From an uncultured Hyphomicrobiales bacterium (GTDB lineage Bacteria; Pseudomonadota; Alphaproteobacteria; Rhizobiales; Rhizobiaceae): a stretch of 35,768 nt of DNA. Shown here in pieces: positions 1 to 7,557 of this stretch (its first letter is position 1; every line of letters begins with the position of its first letter). The notes under the pieces are model-generated. The model searched no databases. It worked only from the letters and a program-made list of their open reading frames with translations, and was not told where the DNA came from. The translations under genes and the position numbers were made by a program. The stretch is taken from positions 1-35,768 of the forward strand of contig CALUBX010000011.1 in NCBI GenBank assembly GCA_943914405.1, written 5' to 3'.

Positions 1-521
1 GTTCCCGTCTCAAGGCTGGCGCGATGCGCTGCCGTGTCGATGCCGCGGGCGAGGCCGGAGGTGATGGTGTATCCGGCACGTCCGCCGTCGCGGGCGATCA
101 TGGCCGCGAACTTGCTGCCGGAAATGGAGGCATTGCGCGATCCGACGATGCCTATGGAGGGACGGGTGGCGGTGGTGAGGTCGCCCTTGACTGCCAGCAG
201 AGGTGGCGCGCCGTCGATCTGGCGCAAGGCAGAGGGATAGTCCGGCTCGCCGATCCCGAGGAAGCGGGCGCCGTGGCGACGGGCCGTCTCGAGTTCTCGC
301 TCGGCATCCGCGACACTGGCGATCCTGATGCTTCTCGTCGCCCCGCCGCGGGCAGAAAGCTCCGGCAGCATGGCGAGCGCGTTTTCGGCAGAGCCGCAAT
401 GGTTGATCAGGTCGCGAAAGGTGGCGGGGCCGACATTGTCCGACCGGATGAGCCGCAGCCAGGCGACCCGCTGCCGATCCGTCAGCGCAATTCCCGTCCG
501 CCTTGCGCTGCCATCCGGCAT
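1..521 (-). CDS. dprA: DNA processing protein DprA (partial, C-terminus outside window)
   Basis: DprA/Smf binds single-stranded DNA and loads RecA during natural transformation; it is also kept in many bacteria not known to be competent. The reading frame starts with ATG at 521 and runs off the left edge, so about 173 N-terminal residues are visible. An N-terminal helical region comes first, followed by the Rossmann-like core with GIVGSRNAS (residues 124-132) and SGLARGID (155-162), both hallmarks of the family. The start lies 6 nt after the plsY stop on the same strand, so the two are probably co-transcribed, an arrangement common in rhizobia. The C-terminal part cannot be judged. Confidence 0.93.
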   Translation of the reverse strand, partial: MPDGSARRTGIALTDRQRVAWLRLIRSDNVGPATFRDLINHCGSAENALAMLPELSARGGATRSIRIASVADAERELETARRHGARFLGIGEPDYPSALRQIDGAPPLLAVKGDLTTATRPSIGIVGSRNASISGSKFAAMIARDGGRAGYTITSGLARGIDTAAHRASLETG

Positions 522-527
522 TGTTTT

Positions 528-1145
528 TCAGCCCTTCTGACCGATCCTGCTTTCAGTTCCGGCGATCAGCCGTTCGATATTGGCTTTATGCTTCCACCAG
601 GAGATCACTGTCATCACGGCCATTACCGCGGCGATCTTCGGCTCCTGTATGAACCACAGCACAATTGGGATGACAAGGGTCGCCACCAGGGCCGACAGGG
701 AGGAGTATTTGCTAAGCTTGGCGCACGACAGCCATACCGCTGCGAAGACCAGCACCATCCACGGCGCCACGCCGAGAAGTGTACCGATATAGGTAGCGAC
801 GCCCTTGCCGCCCTTGAAGCCCAGCCATACGGGGAAAAGGTGGCCCATGAACGCAGCGAAGCCCGCCAACAGGCCCGCTTCCGGTCCGAACACGGCCCAG
901 CCAATCAGGGCGGCGACGGTCGCCTTCAAGGCATCGAGTAGAAGGGTGGCGGCCGCCAGCTTCTTGTTCCCGGTGCGAAGAACGTTGGTAGCGCCGATAT
1001 TCCCCGATCCGATCGACCGGATATCGCCCAGCCCTGCTGCCCGGGTCAGAAGCAGGCCGAACGGGATCGAGCCGAGGAGATAGCCGAAGGCCAGCGCGGC
1101 GAGCGCCATGGGCAGAGTGATCTGCCACGTCATCAAATCATTCAC
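528..1145 (-). CDS. plsY: Glycerol-3-phosphate acyltransferase PlsY
   Basis: PlsY is an inner-membrane enzyme that transfers an acyl group from acyl-phosphate to the sn-1 position of glycerol-3-phosphate, the first step of phospholipid synthesis. The 205-residue protein is strongly hydrophobic with several membrane helices. It carries the family blocks LLGSIPFG (about residues 24-31), GSGNIGATNVLR (about 47-58) and GHLFPVWLGFKGGKGVAT (from about residue 101), which form the glycerol-phosphate and acyl-phosphate sites. Its length is normal for the family. It lies between the pyrC-like gene (12 nt gap) and dprA (6 nt gap), all on the minus strand, which suggests one transcript. Confidence 0.96.
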   Translation of the reverse strand: MNDLMTWQITLPMALAALAFGYLLGSIPFGLLLTRAAGLGDIRSIGSGNIGATNVLRTGNKKLAAATLLLDALKATVAALIGWAVFGPEAGLLAGFAAFMGHLFPVWLGFKGGKGVATYIGTLLGVAPWMVLVFAAVWLSCAKLSKYSSLSALVATLVIPIVLWFIQEPKIAAVMAVMTVISWWKHKANIERLIAGTESRIGQKG

Positions 1146-1157
1146 CCGAGACCCCCA

Positions 1158-2444
1158 TCACAGCGAATAGATGCAGCGGCCGCCGACATAGGTGGCAACG
1201 GCCCGTCCTGAAAAACGCGCATCTTCGAAAGGCGTGTTCTTCGAGCGGGAGAGAAGCATATCCTTGGCCACGATCCAAGGCTCATCGAGATCGATCAGCG
1301 TGATGTCGGCCTTTGCGCCGGGCTTCAGGGTGCCGGCATCGAGGCCAAAGATCTGCGCCGGGCGCGTCGACATGGCGTCGATCAGGCGCATCAGCGGAAC
1401 GCGGCCGTCATGATGAAGCCGGAGAGCCGCAGCCAGCATCGTCTCAAGCCCGATCGCGCCGTCCTCCGCGTCGCCGAAGGGCAGGCGCTTGGTATCGACA
1501 TCCTGCGGATCGTGAGACGAAACGATGATGTCGATCGTACCGTCGGCCACGGCATCCGCCATGGCGACCCGGTCGTCTTCGGAGCGCAGCGGCGGGGACA
1601 GCTTGAAGAAGGTGCGGTATTCCCCGATGTCGTTCTCGTTCAGCGAAAGGTGGTTGATCGAGACGCCGCAGGTGGCGTTGACGCCACGGCTGCGAGCAAG
1701 CCGCACGGCTTCAGCGGATTCGGCGACCGAGATCTTGGCCGCATGGTATTTCGCGCGGGTCAAACCGGCGATCCGCAGGTCCCGTTCGAGCGGGATGATC
1801 TCGGCTTCCTTCGGCACGCCGGACAAGCCGAGCCATGAGGCGAAGAGGCCCTCGTTCATCACGCCATTGCCGAGATATTTTTCCCGCAGTTCCAACGAAA
1901 CGACCGCATCGAACTCGCGGGCATAGGTCATGGCCCGACGCAGCAGCAGGGTATCGCTGAGGCCATGCCTTCCATTGGTGAAGGCGACCGCGCCCGACTG
2001 CTGCAGAAGCCCGATCTCGGTCATCTCGACGCCTGCCAACCCCTTGGTAAGGGCCGCGGCCGGATGCACGTTGACGACTGCCTTGTCGCGGGCGGTCTTC
2101 TGCACGAACTCCACAAGCGCCACGTCGTCCAGCACCGGGTTGGTGTCCGGCATCATCATAAAGGAGGTGATGCCGCCGGCGGCTGCCGCCCGGCTCGCCG
2201 ATTCGATGGTTTCCGTATGCTCGGCACCGGGTTCGCCCACATAGACGCGCGCATCCACAAGGCCCGGTGTGGCGACCAGTCCCTTGCAGTCCCGGACGGT
2301 TGCCCCCTCCGGCACGCCCTGGTTCTGCGCGTCGCCGCCTGAGGCCAGGATGCGGCCGTCGTCGCCGATGATGATCGTGCCCGTCTCATCCATGCGTCGC
2401 GACGGATCGATGATCCGCAGGTTCTTGAGAACGGTGGACGTCAT
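1158..2444 (-). CDS. pyrC: Dihydroorotase-like protein, class I, catalytically degenerate (PyrC'-type)
   Basis: The fold is that of class I dihydroorotase, the third enzyme of de novo pyrimidine synthesis: an amidohydrolase barrel of 428 residues with intact structural blocks such as EPG (71-73), MMMPDTNP (96-103) and KLSPPLR (281-287). The metal and catalytic residues are missing, however. The usual HxHxREPG reads RVYVGEPG (66-73). The usual TDHAPH reads SSHDPQ (309-314). The usual HIAH reads HAAK (234-237), and the expected HCED block (about 182-188) has no His. It starts within the pyrB stop region (ATGA, 4-nt overlap), so translation is coupled to the aspartate carbamoyltransferase gene. 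In pseudomonads an inactive PyrC' next to pyrB is needed to assemble the carbamoyltransferase; the same role is inferred here. An active dihydroorotase is then expected elsewhere in the genome. Confidence 0.9.
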   Translation of the reverse strand: MTSTVLKNLRIIDPSRRMDETGTIIIGDDGRILASGGDAQNQGVPEGATVRDCKGLVATPGLVDARVYVGEPGAEHTETIESASRAAAAGGITSFMMMPDTNPVLDDVALVEFVQKTARDKAVVNVHPAAALTKGLAGVEMTEIGLLQQSGAVAFTNGRHGLSDTLLLRRAMTYAREFDAVVSLELREKYLGNGVMNEGLFASWLGLSGVPKEAEIIPLERDLRIAGLTRAKYHAAKISVAESAEAVRLARSRGVNATCGVSINHLSLNENDIGEYRTFFKLSPPLRSEDDRVAMADAVADGTIDIIVSSHDPQDVDTKRLPFGDAEDGAIGLETMLAAALRLHHDGRVPLMRLIDAMSTRPAQIFGLDAGTLKPGAKADITLIDLDEPWIVAKDMLLSRSKNTPFEDARFSGRAVATYVGGRCIYSL

Positions 2445-3382
2445 GCGCGTTCTCCGTGGTTATGGGATGTCAGCAGCGTCTCCATCACGGCCATGCGCAC
2501 GGCCACACCCATTTCCACCTGTTCCTCGATCACGCTCTGAGGCCCGTCGGCAACCTGCGAAGCGATCTCGACGCCGCGGTTCATCGGGCCGGGATGCATG
2601 ACCAGCGCATCCTCCTTGGCGGCCCTCAGCTTTTCGGCGTCGAGGCCGTAGAAATGGAAGTACTCCCGAACGGATGGCACGAAGGCGCCCGCCATGCGCT
2701 CCCGCTGCAGGCGCAGCATCATCACGACGTCGGCATCCTTCAGGCCTTCTTCCATGGAATGGTAGACCTCGACGCTCATGTCGCGGATGCCGGAGGGGAG
2801 AAGCGTCGATGGTGCGACCACCCTCACGCGCGCGCCCATGGCGTTGAGCAGCAGGATGTTCGAGCGTGCGACGCGCGAATGCAGCACATCGCCGCAGATC
2901 GCCACGATGATTCGCGACAGCTTACCCTTGGCGCGGCGGATCGTCAGGGCGTCGAGCAGGGCCTGGGTCGGGTGCTCGTGCTGCCCGTCGCCGGCATTGA
3001 CCACGGAGCAGGCGACCTTCTGGGCCAGAAGAGCCGCGGCACCGGCGGAGGAATGCCTCAGAACCAGCACGTCCGGGCGCATGGCGTTCAGCGTCATAGC
3101 CGTGTCGATCAGGGTTTCGCCCTTCTTTACCGAAGAGTTGCCGACAGACATGTTCATCACGTCGGCGCCCAGGCGTTTTCCGGCTAGCTCGAAGGACGAT
3201 TGGGTGCGGGTGGAGGCTTCGAAGAAGAGATTGATCTGGGTCAGGCCCCGCAGCGTTGAGGTCTTCTTTTCCCTTTGACGGGAGATCTTCACGGCCTCGT
3301 CGGCCTTGTCCAGAAGATAGGTGATATCCTGTTCAGTGAGACCCTTGATGCCAAGGAGGTGGCGGTGGGGGAAGAAGACCAT
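2441..3382 (-). CDS. pyrB: Aspartate carbamoyltransferase catalytic subunit PyrB
   Basis: PyrB condenses carbamoyl phosphate with aspartate, the committed step of pyrimidine synthesis. The family signatures are all present: FEASTRT (carbamoyl-phosphate binding), the loop RHSSAGAA, HPTQALLD, and HPGPMNRGVEI near the C-terminus. I chose ATG at 3382 (313 residues, MVFFPHRHLLG). It has a GGAGG ribosome binding site 9 nt upstream and gives the normal family length. The frame stays open upstream to an ATG at 3457, but that 25-residue extension looks non-native. The 3' end overlaps the dihydroorotase-like gene by 4 nt (ATGA). No pyrI-type regulatory subunit is visible, consistent with a PyrB/PyrC' complex. 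Confidence 0.96.
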   Translation of the reverse strand: MVFFPHRHLLGIKGLTEQDITYLLDKADEAVKISRQREKKTSTLRGLTQINLFFEASTRTQSSFELAGKRLGADVMNMSVGNSSVKKGETLIDTAMTLNAMRPDVLVLRHSSAGAAALLAQKVACSVVNAGDGQHEHPTQALLDALTIRRAKGKLSRIIVAICGDVLHSRVARSNILLLNAMGARVRVVAPSTLLPSGIRDMSVEVYHSMEEGLKDADVVMMLRLQRERMAGAFVPSVREYFHFYGLDAEKLRAAKEDALVMHPGPMNRGVEIASQVADGPQSVIEEQVEMGVAVRMAVMETLLTSHNHGERA

Positions 3383-3558
3383 GGACGGTGCCTCCGCTTG
3401 CGTTCGGCGGTCTATAAGGTCTGGCGTCCCCGCTCGCAAGCGCGCGAAGCGTCCCAAAGGCCGCTTGTCGACATCTTCCGCATTGCGTGATCGCCATTTG
3501 TTGAGAAAGCGACAATCGTGAGGGCTGTGCCGTTCCCAGGCTCTGTAACTTCAGCTAG

Positions 3559-5220
3559 ATGTGCTTCATGAACGACATCGCCCGCGAAGAAGAACAATTG
3601 GCCGAACTCAACCAGCCTCGGCTCTGGTCCGGCATCAACGCCTACCGCTCCGACCCTCTCATTGTCGACCTGACCGGCGAACTCCATCGGAGCATACGCG
3701 AGGAATATGATCAGCTGGGCAATTACGTGACGTCTCCGGAAGCGCAGGAACTGGCGCGGATGGCGAACGAGAACCCGCCCAAGCTGAAGACCCATGGCCC
3801 GCGCGGCGAGCGTCTGGACGTGGTGGAATTCCATCCGGCCTGGCACGCCCTGATGCGTCGGTCCATGCAGTCGGGCCTCCACTCCTCCGTCTGGGAAAAC
3901 ATTCCGGAGACGAAGGGCCGCGCGCACAAGGCGCGGGCAACGCGGTTCTACCTTACAGCCCAGCTCGAATGCGGCCATCTCTGCCCGCTGACGATGACCA
4001 GCGCATCTGTCGCGGCGCTGATGGCCTCGCCCCGGGTCCACAAGGAGTGGGCGCCGAAGATCCTGTCCCGCCGCTATGACTCCAGCAACCGCCCGGCGCT
4101 CCAAAAGCATGCGGTGACGCTTGGCATGGGCATGACCGAAAAGCAGGGCGGGACCGATGTGCGCGCCAACCGCTCGACGGCGGAGCGGGTGGGCGAGGGG
4201 ATCTACCGGCTCTCCGGCCACAAATGGTTCATGTCCGCGCCCATGAGCGATGGTTTCGTGATGCTGGCCAAGACCGGCGACGGGATTGGCTGTTTCCTCG
4301 TGCCGCGGCTACTGGAGGACGGCTCCGCCAATGGGCTGCAGTTCCAGCGCCTGAAGGACAAGGTTGGGAACCGCTCCAATGCCTCGTCGGAAGTCGAGTT
4401 TACCGACGCCTTCGGCTACCTGCTGGGCGAGCCGGGTGCCGGCATCCGCACGATCCTCGACATGGTGACGCTGACCCGGCTGGACTGCGCGCTCGCCTCT
4501 GCCGGAATGATGCGCGCCTCGCTTGCCGAGGCGGTCCATCATACGCGGGGACGGAGCGTTTTCGGAAAGAAGCTGATCGACCAGCCGCTGATGACCCGGG
4601 TGCTCGCCGATATGGCGCTTGATGTCGCCGCCGCAACGGCTCTTGCCTTCCGCTTGGCAGACGCGTTCGACCGCGCCGGCTCCAGTCCGGCGGATGCCGC
4701 CTTCGCGCGCGTCATGACGCCGGTCGTCAAGTACTGGAACTGCAAGATCGCGCCGTCGCTGATCTACGAGGCGATGGAGTGTATCGGCGGCAACGGCTAT
4801 ATCGAGGAGCGGCCGATCGCCCGGCACTATCGCGAGGCGCCCGTCAATGCCATCTGGGAGGGCTCGGGCAATGTCATGGCCCTCGACGTGCTCCGGGTGC
4901 TGTCCCGTGGCCGGGATCTGTTCGACATGGTGCTCGCCGGCTTCGAGCGCGATTTGGGCCCCTCGGGCAAGAAGACGGTGGAAGTCCTGCGGGCGGCCAT
5001 GGCGCTTTGCGAAAGCGATGAAGGCGGAGCAAGGCTGCTCGTGGAGCAGCTGGCGCTTGCCGCCGGCGCCGCTGAGCTGTCCCGGCTTGGCGCCGGAAAG
5101 ATCGCGGACGCGTTCATTGAAACGCGCCTCGCTGGGGGCTGGCGCTCGACCTACGGCATGATCGACATACGCTTCGATGCCCGCTACATCGTGGACCTGC
5201 TTTATCCGCCGGTGACGTAG
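3559..5220 (+). CDS. AidB-type acyl-CoA dehydrogenase
   Basis: A 553-residue flavoprotein of the acyl-CoA dehydrogenase superfamily. It resembles E. coli AidB along its whole length: RRLDVVEFHPAWHALM-like N-terminal block, LCPLTMT, GMGMTEKQGGTDVRAN, GHKWFMSAP, LKDKVGNRSNASSEVEF and PVNAIWEGSGNVMALDVLR. AidB is induced by DNA alkylation in E. coli, binds DNA and shows weak isovaleryl-CoA dehydrogenase activity. Whether this homologue acts in alkylation protection or in branched acyl-CoA oxidation cannot be told from sequence. ATG at 3559 is used; a second ATG three codons later (3568) is equally possible, and neither has a strong ribosome binding site. The 3' end overlaps the convergent AEC transporter gene by 19 bp. 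Confidence 0.88.
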   Translation: MCFMNDIAREEEQLAELNQPRLWSGINAYRSDPLIVDLTGELHRSIREEYDQLGNYVTSPEAQELARMANENPPKLKTHGPRGERLDVVEFHPAWHALMRRSMQSGLHSSVWENIPETKGRAHKARATRFYLTAQLECGHLCPLTMTSASVAALMASPRVHKEWAPKILSRRYDSSNRPALQKHAVTLGMGMTEKQGGTDVRANRSTAERVGEGIYRLSGHKWFMSAPMSDGFVMLAKTGDGIGCFLVPRLLEDGSANGLQFQRLKDKVGNRSNASSEVEFTDAFGYLLGEPGAGIRTILDMVTLTRLDCALASAGMMRASLAEAVHHTRGRSVFGKKLIDQPLMTRVLADMALDVAAATALAFRLADAFDRAGSSPADAAFARVMTPVVKYWNCKIAPSLIYEAMECIGGNGYIEERPIARHYREAPVNAIWEGSGNVMALDVLRVLSRGRDLFDMVLAGFERDLGPSGKKTVEVLRAAMALCESDEGGARLLVEQLALAAGAAELSRLGAGKIADAFIETRLAGGWRSTYGMIDIRFDARYIVDLLYPPVT

Positions 5221-6137
5221 TGCGCCAAGCTCATGGCGGCGGGAATGGTGAAGAAGGCGAAGGCCGTCTGCACCGTTGCCGCCGCGGCGTAGAACTCCGC
5301 ATCGCCACCCATCTGCTTGGCCAGCACATAGCCATTCATCGCCGTCGGCACCGCGGCGCTGAGCGCCAGGAGAGCGAGATTGGTGCCAGTCAACCCGAGC
5401 GCCATCCCGACGCCGATGGCGAGGATCGGGAAAACGGCGAGCTTCAGCACCACCGCTGCTAAAACACCGGCACTGGGTTTCAGTGCATCGGCGAGGCGCA
5501 ATCCCGCTCCCACCGTAATGAGGCCGAGGCTCAAGGATGCCTGGGCGAGAAGCCCGACCGTGTCCATGACCGGCTGGTAGATCGGGATATGCAGCAGGTT
5601 GACCGCGATGCCGAACAGCGTCCCTATGATCATCGGATTGCTGATGATGCGGATCGCCAGCGCCCGATAGCTTCGGTTGCCGCCGGTGAACCAGGCCAGA
5701 ACCGCAATCGTGCCCGCATTGACCGGAACGACGACGGCCGCCATGACCATGCCGACCACCATCAGCCCGTGGTCTCCTACGGTGCGCGCTGCGATGGCAA
5801 GGGCCATGAAGCCGTTCCAGCGGGTGGCGGTCTGGTAGAGCGAGGTATAGGTCGGCGCTGACATGCCGGTCCGCTTCAGCATCGGCCAGCAGGCCAGCAC
5901 CAGCAGTGACATGGTCAGGAAGGACAGAATCGCGATCAGGCTCACCGTCACGGCAATCGTGTCGGAGAAGTCGGACTTGGCCATGGTCTGGAAGAGCAGG
6001 GCCGGAAACAGCACGTAATAGCTGCATTGCTCCATGCCGTCCCAGAAGCTGCGATTGATCACGGGAGTTCGCTTCAGCCCTATGCCGAGCAGCACGAGCA
6101 GGAAGACGGGAAGGATACTTTCGAAGATGACGAGCAT
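5202..6137 (-). CDS. AEC family transporter (auxin efflux carrier-like)
   Basis: A 311-residue inner-membrane protein that is almost entirely hydrophobic, with about ten predicted membrane helices in two halves. This is the architecture of the AEC (auxin efflux carrier/malonate transporter) family. Recognisable blocks include FPALLFQTMA in the first half and SAAVPTAMNGYVLAKQMGGD near the C-terminus, which matches the conserved segment of that family. I chose ATG at 6137 (MLVIFESILPVF) because the upstream in-frame extension to 6212 is hydrophilic and unlike the family; no strong ribosome binding site is visible. The substrate is unknown. It is divergent from the TetR gene at 6312, which could regulate it, and overlaps the AidB-type gene at its 3' end. 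Confidence 0.85.
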   Translation of the reverse strand: MLVIFESILPVFLLVLLGIGLKRTPVINRSFWDGMEQCSYYVLFPALLFQTMAKSDFSDTIAVTVSLIAILSFLTMSLLVLACWPMLKRTGMSAPTYTSLYQTATRWNGFMALAIAARTVGDHGLMVVGMVMAAVVVPVNAGTIAVLAWFTGGNRSYRALAIRIISNPMIIGTLFGIAVNLLHIPIYQPVMDTVGLLAQASLSLGLITVGAGLRLADALKPSAGVLAAVVLKLAVFPILAIGVGMALGLTGTNLALLALSAAVPTAMNGYVLAKQMGGDAEFYAAAATVQTAFAFFTIPAAMSLAHYVTGG

Positions 6138-6204
6138 GAGGGCAGCCGGCGGGCGATCTTGATGACTTCCCCCTTGGCCCGGCACTTGTGCACGGAAAGC
6201 ACCG

Positions 6205-6214
6205 GATTGCAATC
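6205..6214. promoter_or_regulatory. Short palindrome in the AEC/TetR divergent promoter region
   Basis: A perfect 10-nt palindrome, GATTGCAATC, lies 68 nt upstream of the AEC transporter start and about 100 nt upstream of the TetR start. Its place between two divergent genes makes it an operator candidate, perhaps for the adjacent TetR protein. TetR operators are usually longer, so this is weak. Confidence 0.25.
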
Positions 6215-6284
6215 ATACTATTCTATCCTGTGCATCAAGTCGCCCGCGTCTTGCCGAGCCGATGAGTGCGGCTTATCGCAAGCA

Positions 6285-6300
6285 TTAAGAAACTCTTAAC
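6285..6300 (+). promoter_or_regulatory. CtrA-type binding box upstream of the TetR gene
   Basis: TTAAGAAACTCTTAAC matches the full alphaproteobacterial CtrA consensus TTAA-N7-TTAAC exactly. It ends 11 nt before the ATG at 6312, so it probably overlaps the start site or ribosome binding region of the TetR gene, a position more in keeping with repression. It could also act on the divergent AEC gene. CtrA is the cell-cycle response regulator of this class; binding here is inferred. Confidence 0.55.
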
Positions 6301-6311
6301 GGCGGTTGACG

Positions 6312-6956
6312 ATGCTGCAGATAGTGGATGTTCCGGTAAAGGACGCGGTCGCGCTCAAGCCCCGCAATCGCGCGGCAACGGAGCGGGCGATATTCCTGGC
6401 AGCCCGCGACCTGCTGGCCGAGGAGGGCTTCCAGGGATTCGGCATCAATGCCGTGGCGCGACGCGCCGGCTGCGACAAGCAACTGATCTACCGCTATTTT
6501 GGTGGCCTTGACGGTCTGATTGACGCGATCGGGGCCGATCTTGGCAACTGGGTGAAGGACCGCATCCCGGAAGATACAGGCGGTGCCTTTCTTCTCACCT
6601 ATGGAGACCTCATGGAACGGCTGGCGATCCTGTTCATGGAGGCGCTGCGGGACGATCCGCTGGTCTGCAAGATCATTGCCTGGGAAGTCTCCAAGGACAC
6701 ACCGCAGGTCCGCCGGCTGTCGGAGGCCCGGACCAAAGCCATGGCAAAATGGCTGGATAAAATGCGCGGCTCGCTTGCGCCACCCAAGGGCGTAGATGCG
6801 GCCACGACGAACGCACTTCTCTTTGCCGCCATCCAGCACCTGGTCATTTCGGCTGCCGTCAGCGGACAGTTTGCCGGCGTCGGGCTCAAGACCGTGAAGG
6901 ACTGGGACAAGGTGGCGTCTGCCGTTCGACGCCTCGTGCGGGCGATCTACGGGTGA
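6312..6956 (+). CDS. TetR/AcrR family transcriptional regulator
   Basis: A 214-residue regulator with an N-terminal TetR helix-turn-helix: FLAARDLLAEEGFQGFGI, then VARRAGCDKQLIYRYFGG, about residues 26-62. The C-terminal ligand or dimer domain is of normal length and not assignable to a ligand. Starts at TTG 6306, ATG 6312 and GTG 6324 are all in frame; ATG 6312 is preferred, but no good ribosome binding site is seen. A CtrA-type box ends 11 nt upstream. It is divergent from the AEC transporter gene, which would be the usual arrangement for a local repressor and its target, though this is inference. Confidence 0.88.
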   Translation: MLQIVDVPVKDAVALKPRNRAATERAIFLAARDLLAEEGFQGFGINAVARRAGCDKQLIYRYFGGLDGLIDAIGADLGNWVKDRIPEDTGGAFLLTYGDLMERLAILFMEALRDDPLVCKIIAWEVSKDTPQVRRLSEARTKAMAKWLDKMRGSLAPPKGVDAATTNALLFAAIQHLVISAAVSGQFAGVGLKTVKDWDKVASAVRRLVRAIYG

Positions 6957-6978
6957 TGGTGCTTGGGCGCGGTCAGAC

Positions 6979-6987
6979 TTATCCACA
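6979..6987 (+). promoter_or_regulatory. Single DnaA-box sequence
   Basis: TTATCCACA is a perfect match to the strong DnaA box. It stands alone in the intergenic stretch before the small membrane protein operon, 70 bp from a CtrA box. A single site is not an origin; it could be a regulatory DnaA site or chance. Confidence 0.35.
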
Positions 6988-7056
6988 GCCAGCTTGGAAA
7001 TTAACCATGTCCAGGCCTTTCGGTTGCGGCGGTTCCTACGAAGTCTAATGTCGAGC

Positions 7057-7072
7057 TTAACGATTTGTTAAC
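7057..7072 (+). promoter_or_regulatory. CtrA-type binding box upstream of the small membrane protein operon
   Basis: TTAACGATTTGTTAAC is an exact TTAA-N7-TTAAC match to the CtrA consensus, ending 24 nt before the ATG at 7097. With the box at 6285 it brackets the TetR gene. Two perfect 9-base matches within 0.8 kb, both in intergenic DNA, are unlikely to be chance in a GC-rich genome. Confidence 0.6.
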
Positions 7073-7096
7073 CACAAGTGGACTGGCCGGATCATC

Positions 7097-7267
7097 ATGG
7101 GAACCGCCATCAGAGACCGCGCATTGCTGATCGTCATGACGACGATCTTTGCCGTCCTGGCCCTCGACATCAGCATTCCTGCCGTTGTCCTGAGCCTGAT
7201 GGCTCTGTCGAAGCTGCTGGTGGAGGCGGATCTCGGCCTTTTCGGAGCAGAGGGGGAGGCCGCATGA
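7097..7267 (+). CDS. Small hydrophobic membrane protein (56 aa)
   Basis: A 56-residue frame from ATG 7097 to TGA 7267. It encodes a short basic start (MGTAIRDRALL), a long hydrophobic segment (about residues 10-38, one or two membrane helices) and an acidic tail. Its TGA overlaps the ATG of the next gene (ATGA at 7264-7267), typical of translational coupling. It is a better candidate than the longer frame overlapping it, whose N-terminal part is hydrophilic Arg/His/Pro-rich sequence unlike a real protein. No function is known to me. A CtrA box lies just upstream. Confidence 0.65.
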   Translation: MGTAIRDRALLIVMTTIFAVLALDISIPAVVLSLMALSKLLVEADLGLFGAEGEAA

Positions 7268-7557
7268 AGTGGTTCCTGATTCTATGGGCGGGCCCGGTGG
7301 CCCTGCTGGGAAGCTGGTACGGTCTGTCCTACTACGACATGAGCTTCGGGTTTTTCATGCTGACCCGGCAGACCCATGATCTGGTGTTCCAGATCTACGG
7401 CGATATTCTTGGTATTCCTCCGGAAACCATTCCGCCGCTGGTCGCCCGCGCGATAGCTTTCGACAGCCTTGTGGTCTTCAGCATCGTGGCCTTCCGCAAG
7501 CGCAGGGAGATCGCCGCCTGGTGGCGACGTCGGCATCTGTCTCAGTCCGCGTCCTGA
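7264..7557 (+). CDS. DUF6105 family small membrane protein
   Basis: A 97-residue protein (ATG 7264) with an N-terminal membrane helix (about residues 3-24, MKWFLILWAGPVALLGSWYG), a conserved-looking loop with FFMLTRQTHDLVFQIYG and a second helix (about 62-80) followed by a basic C-terminus rich in Arg and Trp. I recognise it as the rhizobial DUF6105 type; its function is unknown. The start overlaps the preceding 56-codon gene by 4 nt, and a GGGGGAGG-like ribosome binding site lies just upstream (about 7251-7258). The 3' end overlaps convergent ruvX by 16 bp. CtrA control of both genes is inferred from the box at 7057. Confidence 0.82.
   Translation: MKWFLILWAGPVALLGSWYGLSYYDMSFGFFMLTRQTHDLVFQIYGDILGIPPETIPPLVARAIAFDSLVVFSIVAFRKRREIAAWWRRRHLSQSAS

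Noticed and set aside
4309..6216. 635-codon minus-strand frame across the AidB-type and AEC genes
   Set aside because: Shadow of two recognised genes; composition is not protein-like.
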